Notes: generated by a model from the letters alone, not told the origin. Counted from the stretch's first letter, positions 6,849 to 14,701 are shown. The stretch: 15,078 nucleotides of DNA from an uncultured Eubacteriales bacterium (GCA_902797195.1 CADBRY010000097.1:1-15078); one strand, 5' to 3'. A program made the numbers and translations.

Positions 6849-7739
6849 TTATACCTTCAGGAACTTTCTCATGGATATTATGCTTCCGATAGCTCCTATA
6901 CTTATACCTATAATCATGAACATCCATGCCAGATTGGTCACAAGTACCTTTTCCGATACAAGGTCCATGGAAAGCATGGCTCTCGTCTGGTCTCCAAAAA
7001 CTTCTACGGCCTTGTGATATATTCCGCCGGAAAGGGCCAGGGCTATTGCCGCGGAAAGAAGACCGATTATTATGCCCTCCACCAGAAATGGTCCTCTTAT
7101 GAACCAGTTGGTCGCTCCAACATACTTCATTATGCTGATCTCATCAGCCCTGTTGAATACCGTCAGCTTGATGGTATTTGCAACTACGATGATGGACACG
7201 ATAATGAGGAATATCATCACCACCGCCGCAGCCGTCTGTATGAATCGGGTCATCTTAAGGAGTTTATCCACCGTATTTTTGTAGTACTTGATATCTTCAA
7301 CTCCACCGAAAGCTCCCGCCTTTTTGGCAATCCCGTCGGCTTTTTCAAGGTCTCCGATCTTGATGATGATGGAGTTTGGAAGAGGATTGTTCTGAAGGTT
7401 GTCAAGAAGATAGCCGTTATCCCCCCACCTTTTCTTGAACTTTTTGAGAGCCTGCTCACGTGTCTCGTAGTAGGCATCTTCCACCCCATCTGTCTTTTTC
7501 AGATCCTCTATCATCATCTTCGCATCATCTTCGGTAGTCTCGTCCAGCAGATATATCTGAATGGAATCGTAGTCTCCCTTGATGGTCTCCGCAGCCCTGT
7601 TGATGTTCACAGTGGCTATGAAGAAAATGCTCAGTATCATAAGCATGGCCGTGATTGCGAATATGGATACGATACTGAGATTGAAGTTTCGCACAAACTG
7701 TATGAAGGCCTGTTTGATGGTATATCCAAAGCTTCTCAT
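6849..7739 (-). CDS. ftsX: Cell-division membrane protein FtsX
   Basis: This 296-residue protein has the four-helix layout of FtsX: membrane segments at about 21-46, 168-192, 217-241 and 265-290, with a large external loop (about 47-165) between the first two and short cytoplasmic ends. The cytoplasmic stretch RADEISIMKYVGATNWFIRGPFLVEG (from 197) is the conserved FtsX core that contacts FtsE. The external loop is where FtsX proteins grip their murein-hydrolase partner, here most likely the M23 protein encoded 1 bp downstream. The ATG overlaps the ftsE stop by 4 bp. Length and topology are normal. Confidence 0.95.
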   Translation of the reverse strand: MRSFGYTIKQAFIQFVRNFNLSIVSIFAITAMLMILSIFFIATVNINRAAETIKGDYDSIQIYLLDETTEDDAKMMIEDLKKTDGVEDAYYETREQALKKFKKRWGDNGYLLDNLQNNPLPNSIIIKIGDLEKADGIAKKAGAFGGVEDIKYYKNTVDKLLKMTRFIQTAAAVVMIFLIIVSIIVVANTIKLTVFNRADEISIMKYVGATNWFIRGPFLVEGIIIGLLSAAIALALSGGIYHKAVEVFGDQTRAMLSMDLVSEKVLVTNLAWMFMIIGISIGAIGSIISMRKFLKV

Positions 7740-8509
7740 CTTCTGCCGCCTCCTCTTTTAAACCTTGTCCTGAAGAGGTTGCGGGTCTGTACTTCCACGG
7801 TGTCGAATGTCACATCCGTTCCCTGAAGAGCCTGCATATATCCGTACATTCCAAATTCATCCCTGACTATCCTGCCGTTTTCGATGGCTATGACTCTCTT
7901 CTCCATCTTGTCCACGATGTCCTTGGCATGGGTGACCATGAGTATGGTGGTCCCCTTCATATTGATGGTGTTGAGAAGCTGCATTATCTCCCAGGCAGTA
8001 TCCGGATCCAGGTTTCCCGTGGGCTCGTCGGCGATAAGGATCTTAGGTCTGTTGACAATGGCTCTTGCGATGGCTACCCTCTGCTGTTCCCCTGCGGAAA
8101 GCTCATCGGGGTATTTGCCGGCGCTCTCGGAAATGCCCATCATGCTCAGTACCTGAGGAACGTATTTCTTGATAAGTCTCTTGGGCTGATGGATTATCTC
8201 CATTGCAAAGGCAACGTTTTCATATACGGTCTTCTTTGGAAGGAGTCTGAAGTCCTGAAATACGATCCCTACATTCCTTCTAAGTTTGGGGATCCCGCTC
8301 TTCTTCAGTCTTGTGATATCCTCTCCTCTGACTTTTATGGTGCCTTTGTCCGGCTCGATCTCCTTTAAGATCAGCTTGATAAAGGTTGACTTTCCCGCAC
8401 CGCTTGGTCCAACGAGAAAGACAAAATCCCCTTCGTTGATGTGCACCGTCACATTATCCAGGCCCACATTGGATTTATAATACTTGCTTACATTGTTGAA
8501 TTCGATCAT
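7736..8509 (-). CDS. ftsE: Cell-division ATP-binding protein FtsE
   Basis: This 257-residue ABC-type ATPase drives the FtsX complex at the division site or along the side wall. The motifs are Walker A GPSGAGKST (34-42), Q-loop FQD (84-86), signature LSAGEQQ (137-143), Walker B ILIADEP (157-163) and the H-loop His194. FtsE's own sequence traits are present, such as FRLLP after the Q-loop. The conserved fold ends near residue 222. A tail of about 35 residues follows, from YMQALQG to a basic FKRGGGRR end, which makes it longer than the roughly 228 residues usual for FtsE. The ATG at 8509 begins the expected MIEFNNVSKYY, but the upstream Shine-Dalgarno sequence is weak (an A/G-rich stretch with AAGAAG). 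The gap to the transketolase gene is 21 bp. Confidence 0.95.
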   Translation of the reverse strand: MIEFNNVSKYYKSNVGLDNVTVHINEGDFVFLVGPSGAGKSTFIKLILKEIEPDKGTIKVRGEDITRLKKSGIPKLRRNVGIVFQDFRLLPKKTVYENVAFAMEIIHQPKRLIKKYVPQVLSMMGISESAGKYPDELSAGEQQRVAIARAIVNRPKILIADEPTGNLDPDTAWEIMQLLNTINMKGTTILMVTHAKDIVDKMEKRVIAIENGRIVRDEFGMYGYMQALQGTDVTFDTVEVQTRNLFRTRFKRGGGRR

Positions 8510-8530
8510 TGACTGTTGGTTCTTCTTTAT

Positions 8531-9460
8531 TTAAATCAGTGTTTCTGCGGCTTTAACTATATCAGAAGATGTCATGCCGTACTTCTCCAGAAGCTGGTCG
8601 GGTTTGCCCGACTCTCCGAAGACGTCCTTCTGTCCCACGAAGGCCATGGGCACCGGATGGTTCTTCACCACCACCTGAGCCACAGCATCTCCCAGACCTC
8701 CGATGATGGAATGCTCTTCCGCGGTGACTATCTTTCCCGTTTCGGAGGCGGCTTTGATTATTATTTCTTCATCAATAGGCTTGATGGTGTGTATATCTAT
8801 TATGCGGGCATCGATGCCTTTGTTCTTAAGCTCTTCAGCAGCTTCCACTGCGGCGCTAACCATTATTCCCGTGGCTATGATGGTAAGGTCTCCGCCATCC
8901 CGGACCTGGTTGCCTTTGCCCAGGACAACATCATCCTCTTCTCCGTAAAACACGGGGACTGCGGCTCTTCCAAGTCTCACATAGCAGGGCCCGTCCATTT
9001 CAACGGCCTGGCGTATGAGCTTTTTGGCGGCCACCGCATCGGAGGGATTTATGACCGTCATTCCGGGAATGTTCCTCATAAGGGATATGTCCTCAAAGGT
9101 CTGATGGCTCGCACCGTCTTCACCTACGGTTATCCCCGCGTGTGTTGCGCATATCTTAACATTGGCAGATGTATATCCTATGGAGTTTCTTATTATTTCA
9201 TAGGCCCTTCCCGTGGCAAACATGGCGAAGGTGCTGGCGCATACGATCTTTCCGGAAAGAGCAAGTCCCGCCGCCTGAGCGTAAAGATTCTGCTCGGCGA
9301 TGCCCATGTTGAAGAACCTTTCCGGATACAGTTTTGCAAACTCAGCGGTCTTGGTGGATCCGGACAGATCCGCATCCATAACGATCAGATTCCCGTACTC
9401 TTCACCCAGTTCCCTGAGTATTTCCCCGTAAGCCTGTCGGGTAGCGATTTTTTCTGTCAT
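8531..9460 (-). CDS. Transketolase, C-terminal subunit
   Basis: This 309-residue subunit provides the pyrimidine-binding and C-terminal domains of a split transketolase. It carries the TPP-activating Glu56 in GIAEQN (53-58), plus CATHAGITVGEDGASHQ (104-120), which holds the substrate-binding His residues, and a C-terminal domain with EEHSIIGGLG. With the N subunit it transfers two-carbon units between sugar phosphates, linking glycolysis with pentose and erythrose phosphates. I chose the ATG at 9460, which has GGAGGAG at proper distance and starts the conserved MTEKIATRQAYGEIL. An in-frame ATG at 9526 would add 22 basic residues overlapping the preceding gene and is less likely. The gap to the N-subunit stop is 22 bp. 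Confidence 0.94.
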   Translation of the reverse strand: MTEKIATRQAYGEILRELGEEYGNLIVMDADLSGSTKTAEFAKLYPERFFNMGIAEQNLYAQAAGLALSGKIVCASTFAMFATGRAYEIIRNSIGYTSANVKICATHAGITVGEDGASHQTFEDISLMRNIPGMTVINPSDAVAAKKLIRQAVEMDGPCYVRLGRAAVPVFYGEEDDVVLGKGNQVRDGGDLTIIATGIMVSAAVEAAEELKNKGIDARIIDIHTIKPIDEEIIIKAASETGKIVTAEEHSIIGGLGDAVAQVVVKNHPVPMAFVGQKDVFGESGKPDQLLEKYGMTSSDIVKAAETLI

Positions 9461-9482
9461 GATATGTCTCCTCCGCTTATTT

Positions 9483-10295
9483 TTACCTATCCAGTTCCTC
9501 AAGAGCCTGCCTGGTCTGTTCATCATCAGGAGCCTTGCCGTGCCATCCTGCCTGGCCCTCCATAAATGATACTCCCTTGCCCTTTATGGTTTCGGCAACA
9601 ATTGCCGTGGGTTTTCCCTTGCAGTTTCTCGCTTTTTCAAAAGCATCGCAGATCTGGTCAAAGTCATGGCCGTCGATGTTTATCACGTTCCAGCCGAAGG
9701 CGGCGAATTTATCTCCCACAGGGTTTACTTTCATTACATCGTCGTTCTTACCGTCTATCTGAAGGCCGTTGTGATCGATCAAAGCCACCAGATTATCAAG
9801 GCCGTAGTGAGCCGCCGACATTGCAGCCTCCCAGATCATGCCTTCCTGAAGCTCTCCGTCTCCCAGGAGGGTGTATATCCTTGCATCGCTTCCATCGATT
9901 TTCTCCGCTTGAGCCATGCCGCAGGCCACGCTGAATCCCTGTCCCAGAGATCCTGTGGACATCTCTATTCCGGGCACATAGTGCATATTGGGATGGCCCT
10001 GGAATTTGGAGCCCATCTTTCTGAGAGTCATAAGGTCTTCCTGGGGGAAATATCCTCTAAGGGCCAGTGCCGCATACTGAGCCGGACCCGCATGACCCTT
10101 TGAGAGAATGAATTTGTCTCTTCCCTTCATATCCGGCTCGGCCGGGTCTATGTTCATCTCGTCAAAATACAGCGCCGTGACCATGTCCGCAGCCGAAAGG
10201 GATCCTCCCGGATGTCCAGATCCGGCGGCATTCAAAGACCTGATGATCAGTTTCCTTACTTCTCTGGCTTTTTCCTGTAGTTCTCTTTTGTCCAC
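9483..10295 (-). CDS. Transketolase, N-terminal subunit
   Basis: This 270-residue subunit carries the thiamine-diphosphate-binding half of a two-gene transketolase. The motifs are SGHPGGSLSAAD (26-37), LSKGHAGPAQYAAL (64-77), GHPNMH around 100, the loop STGSLGQG (113-120) and the TPP/Mg motif GDGELQEG (145-152) with its partner Asn near 176 in DHNGLQIDG. The enzyme is cytoplasmic and active only with the C subunit encoded just downstream. The start is GTG at 10295, with AGGAG 6 nt upstream. The gap to nnrD is 37 bp and I see no promoter or terminator in it. Split transketolases are common in Firmicutes and archaea, so the split itself is not odd. Confidence 0.94.
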   Translation of the reverse strand: MDKRELQEKAREVRKLIIRSLNAAGSGHPGGSLSAADMVTALYFDEMNIDPAEPDMKGRDKFILSKGHAGPAQYAALALRGYFPQEDLMTLRKMGSKFQGHPNMHYVPGIEMSTGSLGQGFSVACGMAQAEKIDGSDARIYTLLGDGELQEGMIWEAAMSAAHYGLDNLVALIDHNGLQIDGKNDDVMKVNPVGDKFAAFGWNVINIDGHDFDQICDAFEKARNCKGKPTAIVAETIKGKGVSFMEGQAGWHGKAPDDEQTRQALEELDR

Positions 10296-10332
10296 TTTTT
10301 TCTCCTTTTCCGTCTGAATGGGTTCCGGTTTC

Positions 10333-11307
10333 TTACTGTCCGATTATCTCCTTAAATGCTTCCGGCAGATTATCAACTATATCCATGGCAGTCATTCCCG
10401 TCTCTCCACGCTTTTCTGCAGCCAGGTCCCCGGCTCTGCCGTGGATGTATACCCCGGCTCTTGCTATGTCTGCGGGTTTATCTGTCTCGTTCGTCTCTTT
10501 CCCATCTTTTGCAAAGGCAACTCCGCCCCCCAGAAGGGCCGCTATGACTCCGGTAAGCACATCACCGCTGCCTCCCGTGGCCATGCCCGGATTGCCCGTT
10601 CTGTTTATATACAGTTTTCCTTCCCCTTCTTCCAAAGGAGCTGGGGCAGTCAGTGTTTCATGGCCCTTCAGGATGACTGTTGCTCCTGTTTTTTCTGCTA
10701 TCAGTTTTGCCCTTTCTTCTCTGGTCCTGTCCCTGTATCCTCCAAGGTCCATATACTCCAGTATCCTTCCCGCCTCTCCGGGATGAGGAGTCATCACTGT
10801 GGGAGCGGCTCTGCCGGCAATATGCCTGGAGAAGAAATCTTCTCCCTTTTCCTTTCCGAAACGGCATATGGAATTTATTCCGTCCGCATCTATTACCACA
10901 GGCCCCTTATATTCTGTCAGTACATATTCTATTATCTCAAAGGTTTTTCTGTTATCGCCCATTCCGCAGCCTATGGCAACGGCATCGTATTTATTGATAT
11001 CTATGGCAGGATCCGTTGCCTTTCCACCTTCATGGATAAGGGCCCTGTCCACACACATGGCTTCCGGCACCGCCGTCTGCAGTATTGGAAACAGCTCCAC
11101 CGGCAAAGCTGCGGTCACAAGACCCGCTCCCGAACGAAGAGTTGCCTTTGCACAAAGCACCGCCGCTCCGGTCATCCCAGGGGATCCGCAGATCAAAAGC
11201 ACCCGCCCAAAGGTTCCTTTATGGGAATCCGCAGGCCTTTTGACCATCATTTTTTTCAGATCTTCCATTGTGGTTTCAATCGGTTCCATCTGTCCTGTCC
11301 TGCTCAT
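10333..11307 (-). CDS. nnrD: NAD(P)H-hydrate dehydratase, ADP-dependent type
   Basis: This 324-residue ribokinase-fold enzyme matches the C-terminal domain of YjeF. It uses ADP (or ATP) to turn damaged, hydrated NADH and NADPH back to the normal cofactors. Motifs are ICGSPGMTGAAVLCAKATLRSGAGLV (39-64), IDADGIN (139-145), MTPHPGEAGRIL (172-183), ILKGHETL (212-219) and NRTGNPGMATGGSGDVLTG (235-253), with the catalytic Asp249. The epimerase half (NnrE), fused in most bacteria, is absent, and no separate copy is in the window. The first 22 residues are not conserved. An ATG at 11289 (six residues later) has an AGGA at better spacing, while the one at 11307 starts 3 bp after mgtE and has no clear Shine-Dalgarno sequence, so the true start may be 11289. 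Confidence 0.92.
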   Translation of the reverse strand: MSRTGQMEPIETTMEDLKKMMVKRPADSHKGTFGRVLLICGSPGMTGAAVLCAKATLRSGAGLVTAALPVELFPILQTAVPEAMCVDRALIHEGGKATDPAIDINKYDAVAIGCGMGDNRKTFEIIEYVLTEYKGPVVIDADGINSICRFGKEKGEDFFSRHIAGRAAPTVMTPHPGEAGRILEYMDLGGYRDRTREERAKLIAEKTGATVILKGHETLTAPAPLEEGEGKLYINRTGNPGMATGGSGDVLTGVIAALLGGGVAFAKDGKETNETDKPADIARAGVYIHGRAGDLAAEKRGETGMTAMDIVDNLPEAFKEIIGQ

Positions 11308-11310
11308 ATG

Positions 11311-12720
11311 TCAAAGAGTGATTCCCAGCAATATGGATGCGGTGAGAAGGAATATCACCGATGAAACCATGTCCGTAATGGAGGAGATCATGGGAGTCGC
11401 CATAAGGGCCGGGTCCACGCCGATCTTCTTCGCGGCGATGGGAAGCATTCCACCCAACAGCTTTGCGAACATGACCACTATCACCATGGCGACGGCAACA
11501 GTCAGCCCGATCATGGGAGACTGGTGATCTATCAGGGTTATTTTCAGGAAGTTGAAAACACTCAATATCACTCCAATGACCACGCTGACCCTAAATTCCT
11601 TCCAGAATATTTTCAGGGTATCGCCCATGTCTATCTCATCTACGGAAAGTCCTCTTATTACGAGAGTTGCCGCCTGAGTGCCCGTGTTGCCCCCTGTTCC
11701 CATGAGAAGTGGCAGGTAGGCCACGAGTATTATGACCTGGGAAAGCACTTCTTCAAACTGACTTATAAGGGTTCCCGTTATCATCAAGGTCACCGTCATG
11801 AACAAAAGCCAGGGCAGTCTGTTCCTTGCGTGCTTGAAAACTCCCATGTCGAGGTACTCTTTGTCGGACTCGCCCATTACGCCGCCCATACGCTCGATGT
11901 CTTCCGTGGTCTCTTCCTCGATGATGTCCATAATGTCGTCGAAGGTAATGATTCCCACAAGACGATGCTCGTTGTCCACCACAGGGATGGCCAGAAAACC
12001 ATATTTTTTAAAGGCCTCGGCGACCTCTTCCTGATCGTCGTACACGTTGAGGTAAACATAGTCCGTCTCCATCAGATCCGAGACCAGCATATCCCCGTCT
12101 GCGATAACAAGGGCTCTTAAGGACACGACCCCCTCCAGCTTACGTCCTCCGTGCTTGACGTAACAGGTGTATACGGTCTCGCTGTCCATGGCCTCCTTTT
12201 TTATGTAGGCAAGGGCCTGGGCCACGGTCATCGTATCCTGCAGACTTATGTATTCCGGGGTCATAAGGGTTCCCGCGCTGTCTTCAGGATAGTTGAGGAA
12301 TTCGTTTATCAGCTTTCGCTCTTCTCTTGGAGTCTTCTCCAGGATCATGTCGACTATATTTGCCGGAAGCTCCTCAAGGACGTCGATCTTATCGTCGAAG
12401 TCCATCTCCTTCATTATGTATGAGATCTCTCGGTCCGTTATAGCCTGCACTATAGCTACCTGATCGTCACCGGGCAGATAAGAGAACACGTCAACAGAGA
12501 CATCCTTTGGAAGCATTCTGAAGAGGATGACCACTTTCTCCACTCCAAGGTCTTCCAGTATGTCTTCAAGCATCTCCGCTATATCAACGGCATTGTATTC
12601 AAGAAGAAGATCTCTGGCATTGAAATAGGCGCTTTCCTCAAGAAAGCTCATTATTTTTTCCAGATCTTCATCGAACTGCTGGTTTTTTGTATCCATGTCC
12701 ATCGTTACTGTTTCTGTCAT
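11311..12720 (-). CDS. mgtE: Magnesium transporter MgtE
   Basis: This 469-residue protein has the MgtE plan: an N-terminal helical sensor domain (about 15-145), two CBS domains (about 150-268), a plug helix and five membrane segments (about 300-469). The pore signature is visible as GGNTGTQAATL (343-353). The conserved acidic filter residue falls at Asp435 in GVDPAL, with Asp450 in ITD. Known MgtE proteins are Mg2+-selective channels that close when Mg2+ binds the N and CBS domains inside the cell. The ATG at 12720 has AGGAG 7 nt upstream. Only 50 bp separate it from pgm, so there is no room for an M-box riboswitch directly upstream. Regulation would be by the protein's own sensor domain or through the pgm promoter. 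Confidence 0.95.
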   Translation of the reverse strand: MTETVTMDMDTKNQQFDEDLEKIMSFLEESAYFNARDLLLEYNAVDIAEMLEDILEDLGVEKVVILFRMLPKDVSVDVFSYLPGDDQVAIVQAITDREISYIMKEMDFDDKIDVLEELPANIVDMILEKTPREERKLINEFLNYPEDSAGTLMTPEYISLQDTMTVAQALAYIKKEAMDSETVYTCYVKHGGRKLEGVVSLRALVIADGDMLVSDLMETDYVYLNVYDDQEEVAEAFKKYGFLAIPVVDNEHRLVGIITFDDIMDIIEEETTEDIERMGGVMGESDKEYLDMGVFKHARNRLPWLLFMTVTLMITGTLISQFEEVLSQVIILVAYLPLLMGTGGNTGTQAATLVIRGLSVDEIDMGDTLKIFWKEFRVSVVIGVILSVFNFLKITLIDHQSPMIGLTVAVAMVIVVMFAKLLGGMLPIAAKKIGVDPALMATPMISSITDMVSSVIFLLTASILLGITL

Positions 12721-12770
12721 GGATCATCTCCTGTATTGCTCGGATTTAACGTCCTGTTATCTTCTATCTG

Positions 12771-14492
12771 TTATCTGTCGAGCAGAGCGGATCCTGCTCC
12801 TTCTATCGTGTTCAGCCTGTCTTCCACCTCTTGGGCATCTCCGCCCCGGGCCATTATATAGAACTTGATCTTGGGCTCTGTCCCTGAGGGCCTTATTATT
12901 GCGGTGCATTCCCTGTCCAGCTCATAAAAGAGAATATTGCTTTCGGGAAGCCCTGTCTTTCCTGTGATCCTTCCCTCTTCGTCCTTTATTTCGCCGGTCC
13001 TGTAGTCCCTTGTTCTTACCACTGCAAGTCCCAGGTCTTTTGGAGGATCATTTCTAAGCCGCTCCATGATCTCCCCCATTTTCTTCTTCCCGTCCAGACC
13101 TTCAAAGACAAAGGACACTACCTTTTCCCTGTAGTGACCGTAGGTCTCATAGAGGTTCTCCATGGCTTCTGCAAGGCTTCTTCCCTGTGTGTGGTGATAG
13201 CAGGCCATCTCCGAGATCAGCATGGATGCCAGGATCGCGTCCTTGTCTCTGGCGTAGGTCCCCGCAAGATATCCGTTGCTCTCCTCAAAGCCGAAGAGAA
13301 AAGAATGTTCGCCTGTCCTCTCATACTCCTTGATCTTCTCCCCGATGTATTTGAACCCAGTGAGCACGTTCTCTATTTCGACCCCGTGATATCTGCAGAT
13401 CGCGTCGGCCATGGTGGTCGAAACGATGCTCTTTATCACCACGTGGTCGCCTCTGAGGCTTCCCTGATCCTTACGCGCCCGGATGATATAGTCCAAAAGG
13501 AGCGCTCCCGTCTGGTTCCCCGTGAGAGTCCTGTATTCATCTCCGTATCTGAGGGTGACTCCGCACCTGTCTCCATCAGGGTCTGTTCCGATTATTATGT
13601 CTGCCCCCACTTCTTCTGCAAAGGCAACGGAAAGGTCGAATCCCTTCCTGTATTCCGGATTGGGTGATGCAACCGTTGGGAAATCTCCATCGATAACCAT
13701 CTGCTCCTCCACCGGATAAACTTTTTTCATTCCTATACGCTCAAGCACCCTTGGCACCAGCCTGTAGCCCGTCCCGTGAAAAGGCGTGTATACGATCTTC
13801 ACCTCTTCTCCTGCGGATGCGGCGTATTCCCTGCCCACTGACTGTTCCAAGACTTTGGAGATATATGCCTCGTCCATTTCCTCTCCAAGGATGGTCACAA
13901 GCCCCCTTTCAAGAGCTTCCTGTCCGGACATGGTCCTCACCTCATTGAATATATCAAGGCTTTCCATTGTCCCGGCTATTTCCGCAGCCAGATCGACTCC
14001 AATCTGGGCGCCGTCCTCCCAGTAAACTTTAAACCCGTTGTATTCCTTCGTGTTATGGCTGGCAGTTATATTGATCCCCGCAACGGATCCTGTCTCACGC
14101 AGAGCAAAGGAAAGCTCCGGTGTTGGCCTTAGGCTTTCGAATATATTGACGGGCACGCCGTTTGCCGCAAGCACCGATGCCGCCTCCCATGCGAAGGCCT
14201 CGCTGTTGTTACGTGAATCAAAGGCAATGGTGACGCTGCGGGTATCTTCTCTTTTTATGATGGTCAGCGCCATGGCCTGGGCCGCAAGTCTCACAGTATA
14301 TGTGTTCATACCGTTAAGACCCATGCGCATTATTCCTCTAAGGCCTGCCGTGCCAAATGAGAGAAGCGTGGAGAACCTTTCCCGGATCTCCTTTTCATCA
14401 CCTTCGATAGTCTCAAGCTCCCTTTTGTCATCGGGACTCAGGGCGCTGCTGTTTATCCATTTTTCATATTCTTTTGTATCTATGTAACTCAC
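12771..14492 (-). CDS. pgcA: Phosphoglucomutase / phosphomannomutase
   Basis: This 573-residue alpha-D-phosphohexomutase interconverts glucose 1-phosphate and glucose 6-phosphate (or the mannose forms) in the cytoplasm, feeding cell-wall and glycogen precursors. Motifs are FGTAGLRG (46-53), the catalytic phosphoserine loop ITASHN (142-147, Ser145), the Mg-binding DPDGDR (304-309), the sugar-ring motif FEESNGYL (401-408) and the phosphate-binding RPSGTEPK (533-540). The size and the FGTAGLRG form agree with the long PgcA/YhxB type of Firmicutes. The start is GTG at 14492, with GAGG about 10 nt upstream, slightly far. It is the first gene of the long leftward run and has a candidate promoter in the divergent region shared with gdhA. 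Confidence 0.94.
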   Translation of the reverse strand: MSYIDTKEYEKWINSSALSPDDKRELETIEGDEKEIRERFSTLLSFGTAGLRGIMRMGLNGMNTYTVRLAAQAMALTIIKREDTRSVTIAFDSRNNSEAFAWEAASVLAANGVPVNIFESLRPTPELSFALRETGSVAGINITASHNTKEYNGFKVYWEDGAQIGVDLAAEIAGTMESLDIFNEVRTMSGQEALERGLVTILGEEMDEAYISKVLEQSVGREYAASAGEEVKIVYTPFHGTGYRLVPRVLERIGMKKVYPVEEQMVIDGDFPTVASPNPEYRKGFDLSVAFAEEVGADIIIGTDPDGDRCGVTLRYGDEYRTLTGNQTGALLLDYIIRARKDQGSLRGDHVVIKSIVSTTMADAICRYHGVEIENVLTGFKYIGEKIKEYERTGEHSFLFGFEESNGYLAGTYARDKDAILASMLISEMACYHHTQGRSLAEAMENLYETYGHYREKVVSFVFEGLDGKKKMGEIMERLRNDPPKDLGLAVVRTRDYRTGEIKDEEGRITGKTGLPESNILFYELDRECTAIIRPSGTEPKIKFYIMARGGDAQEVEDRLNTIEGAGSALLDR

Positions 14493-14554
14493 TGAGTAAA
14501 CGCCTCTTTAAATACTATAAATCCGTTGCTTTTGCACTAAACATACTTACTCTT

Positions 14555-14583
14555 ATATTATCTTTAATCACCCTCTATTTCAA
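14555..14583 (-). promoter_or_regulatory. Candidate sigma-A promoter of pgm and the leftward operon
   Basis: On the minus strand a TTGAAA (14578-14583) is followed after 17 bases by TAATAT (14555-14560). Transcription would start near 14548, leaving a leader of about 55 nt. A second TATAGT-like hexamer lies closer to the gene (around 14513-14518) but lacks a good -35 partner. The match is moderate. Confidence 0.5.
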
Positions 14584-14617
14584 TCCCGATTTACTCAAAA
14601 ACATCACTTCTCTCCCA

Positions 14618-14646
14618 TTGACTAAAAAATATCAGAGTGTTATAGT
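14618..14646 (+). promoter_or_regulatory. Sigma-A promoter of gdhA
   Basis: A -35 box TTGACT (14618-14623) is followed after exactly 17 bases by TATAGT (14641-14646), with an extended -10 TG at 14638-14639. This is the best promoter in the window and points at gdhA. The start of transcription would be near 14653, giving a leader of about 50 nt with AAGGAG at 14688-14693, 8 nt ahead of the ATG. Confidence 0.75.
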
Positions 14647-14681
14647 TAAACACGTACGAGACATTACAACTTTAGTTATAA
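14640..14681. repeat. Imperfect inverted repeat in the gdhA leader
   Basis: The arms TTATAGTTAAA (14640-14650) and TTTAGTTATAA (14671-14681) are reverse complements at 9 of 11 positions, 20 bases apart. The left arm covers the -10 box and the right arm stops just before the Shine-Dalgarno sequence. It could be a regulator site or a weak RNA hairpin, but it is AT-rich and may be chance. Confidence 0.35.
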
Positions 14682-14701
14682 GAGAAAAAGGAGAAACGTA
14701 A

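Noticed and set aside
6825..7826. Open frame of 333 codons on the plus strand opposite ftsX
   Set aside because: It is a shadow of ftsX codons: His/Tyr-rich, no domain, and it starts inside the M23 signal-peptide region.
9461..9526. Possible 22-residue N-terminal extension of the transketolase C subunit
   Set aside because: The extension is strongly basic, overlaps the N-subunit gene and is not part of the family. The ATG at 9460 has an excellent GGAGGAG.
8516..9565. Open frame of 349 codons on the plus strand opposite the transketolase C-subunit gene
   Set aside because: The minus strand carries conserved transketolase motifs over the whole span. The plus frame has no recognisable domain and is Cys/Gly/His/Tyr-rich, as expected of an antisense shadow.
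10318..11364. Open frame of 348 codons on the plus strand opposite nnrD
   Set aside because: Cys/Ser/His/Phe-rich with no family features; nnrD on the minus strand explains the region.
12721..12770. M-box magnesium riboswitch before mgtE
   Set aside because: The gap to pgm is only 50 bp, far too short for that RNA fold, and no matching structure is visible.
14474..14701. 75-codon plus-strand frame ending just before gdhA
   Set aside because: It covers the AT-rich divergent promoter region, begins inside pgm, and has no family features. The promoter and ribosome binding site of gdhA lie within it.
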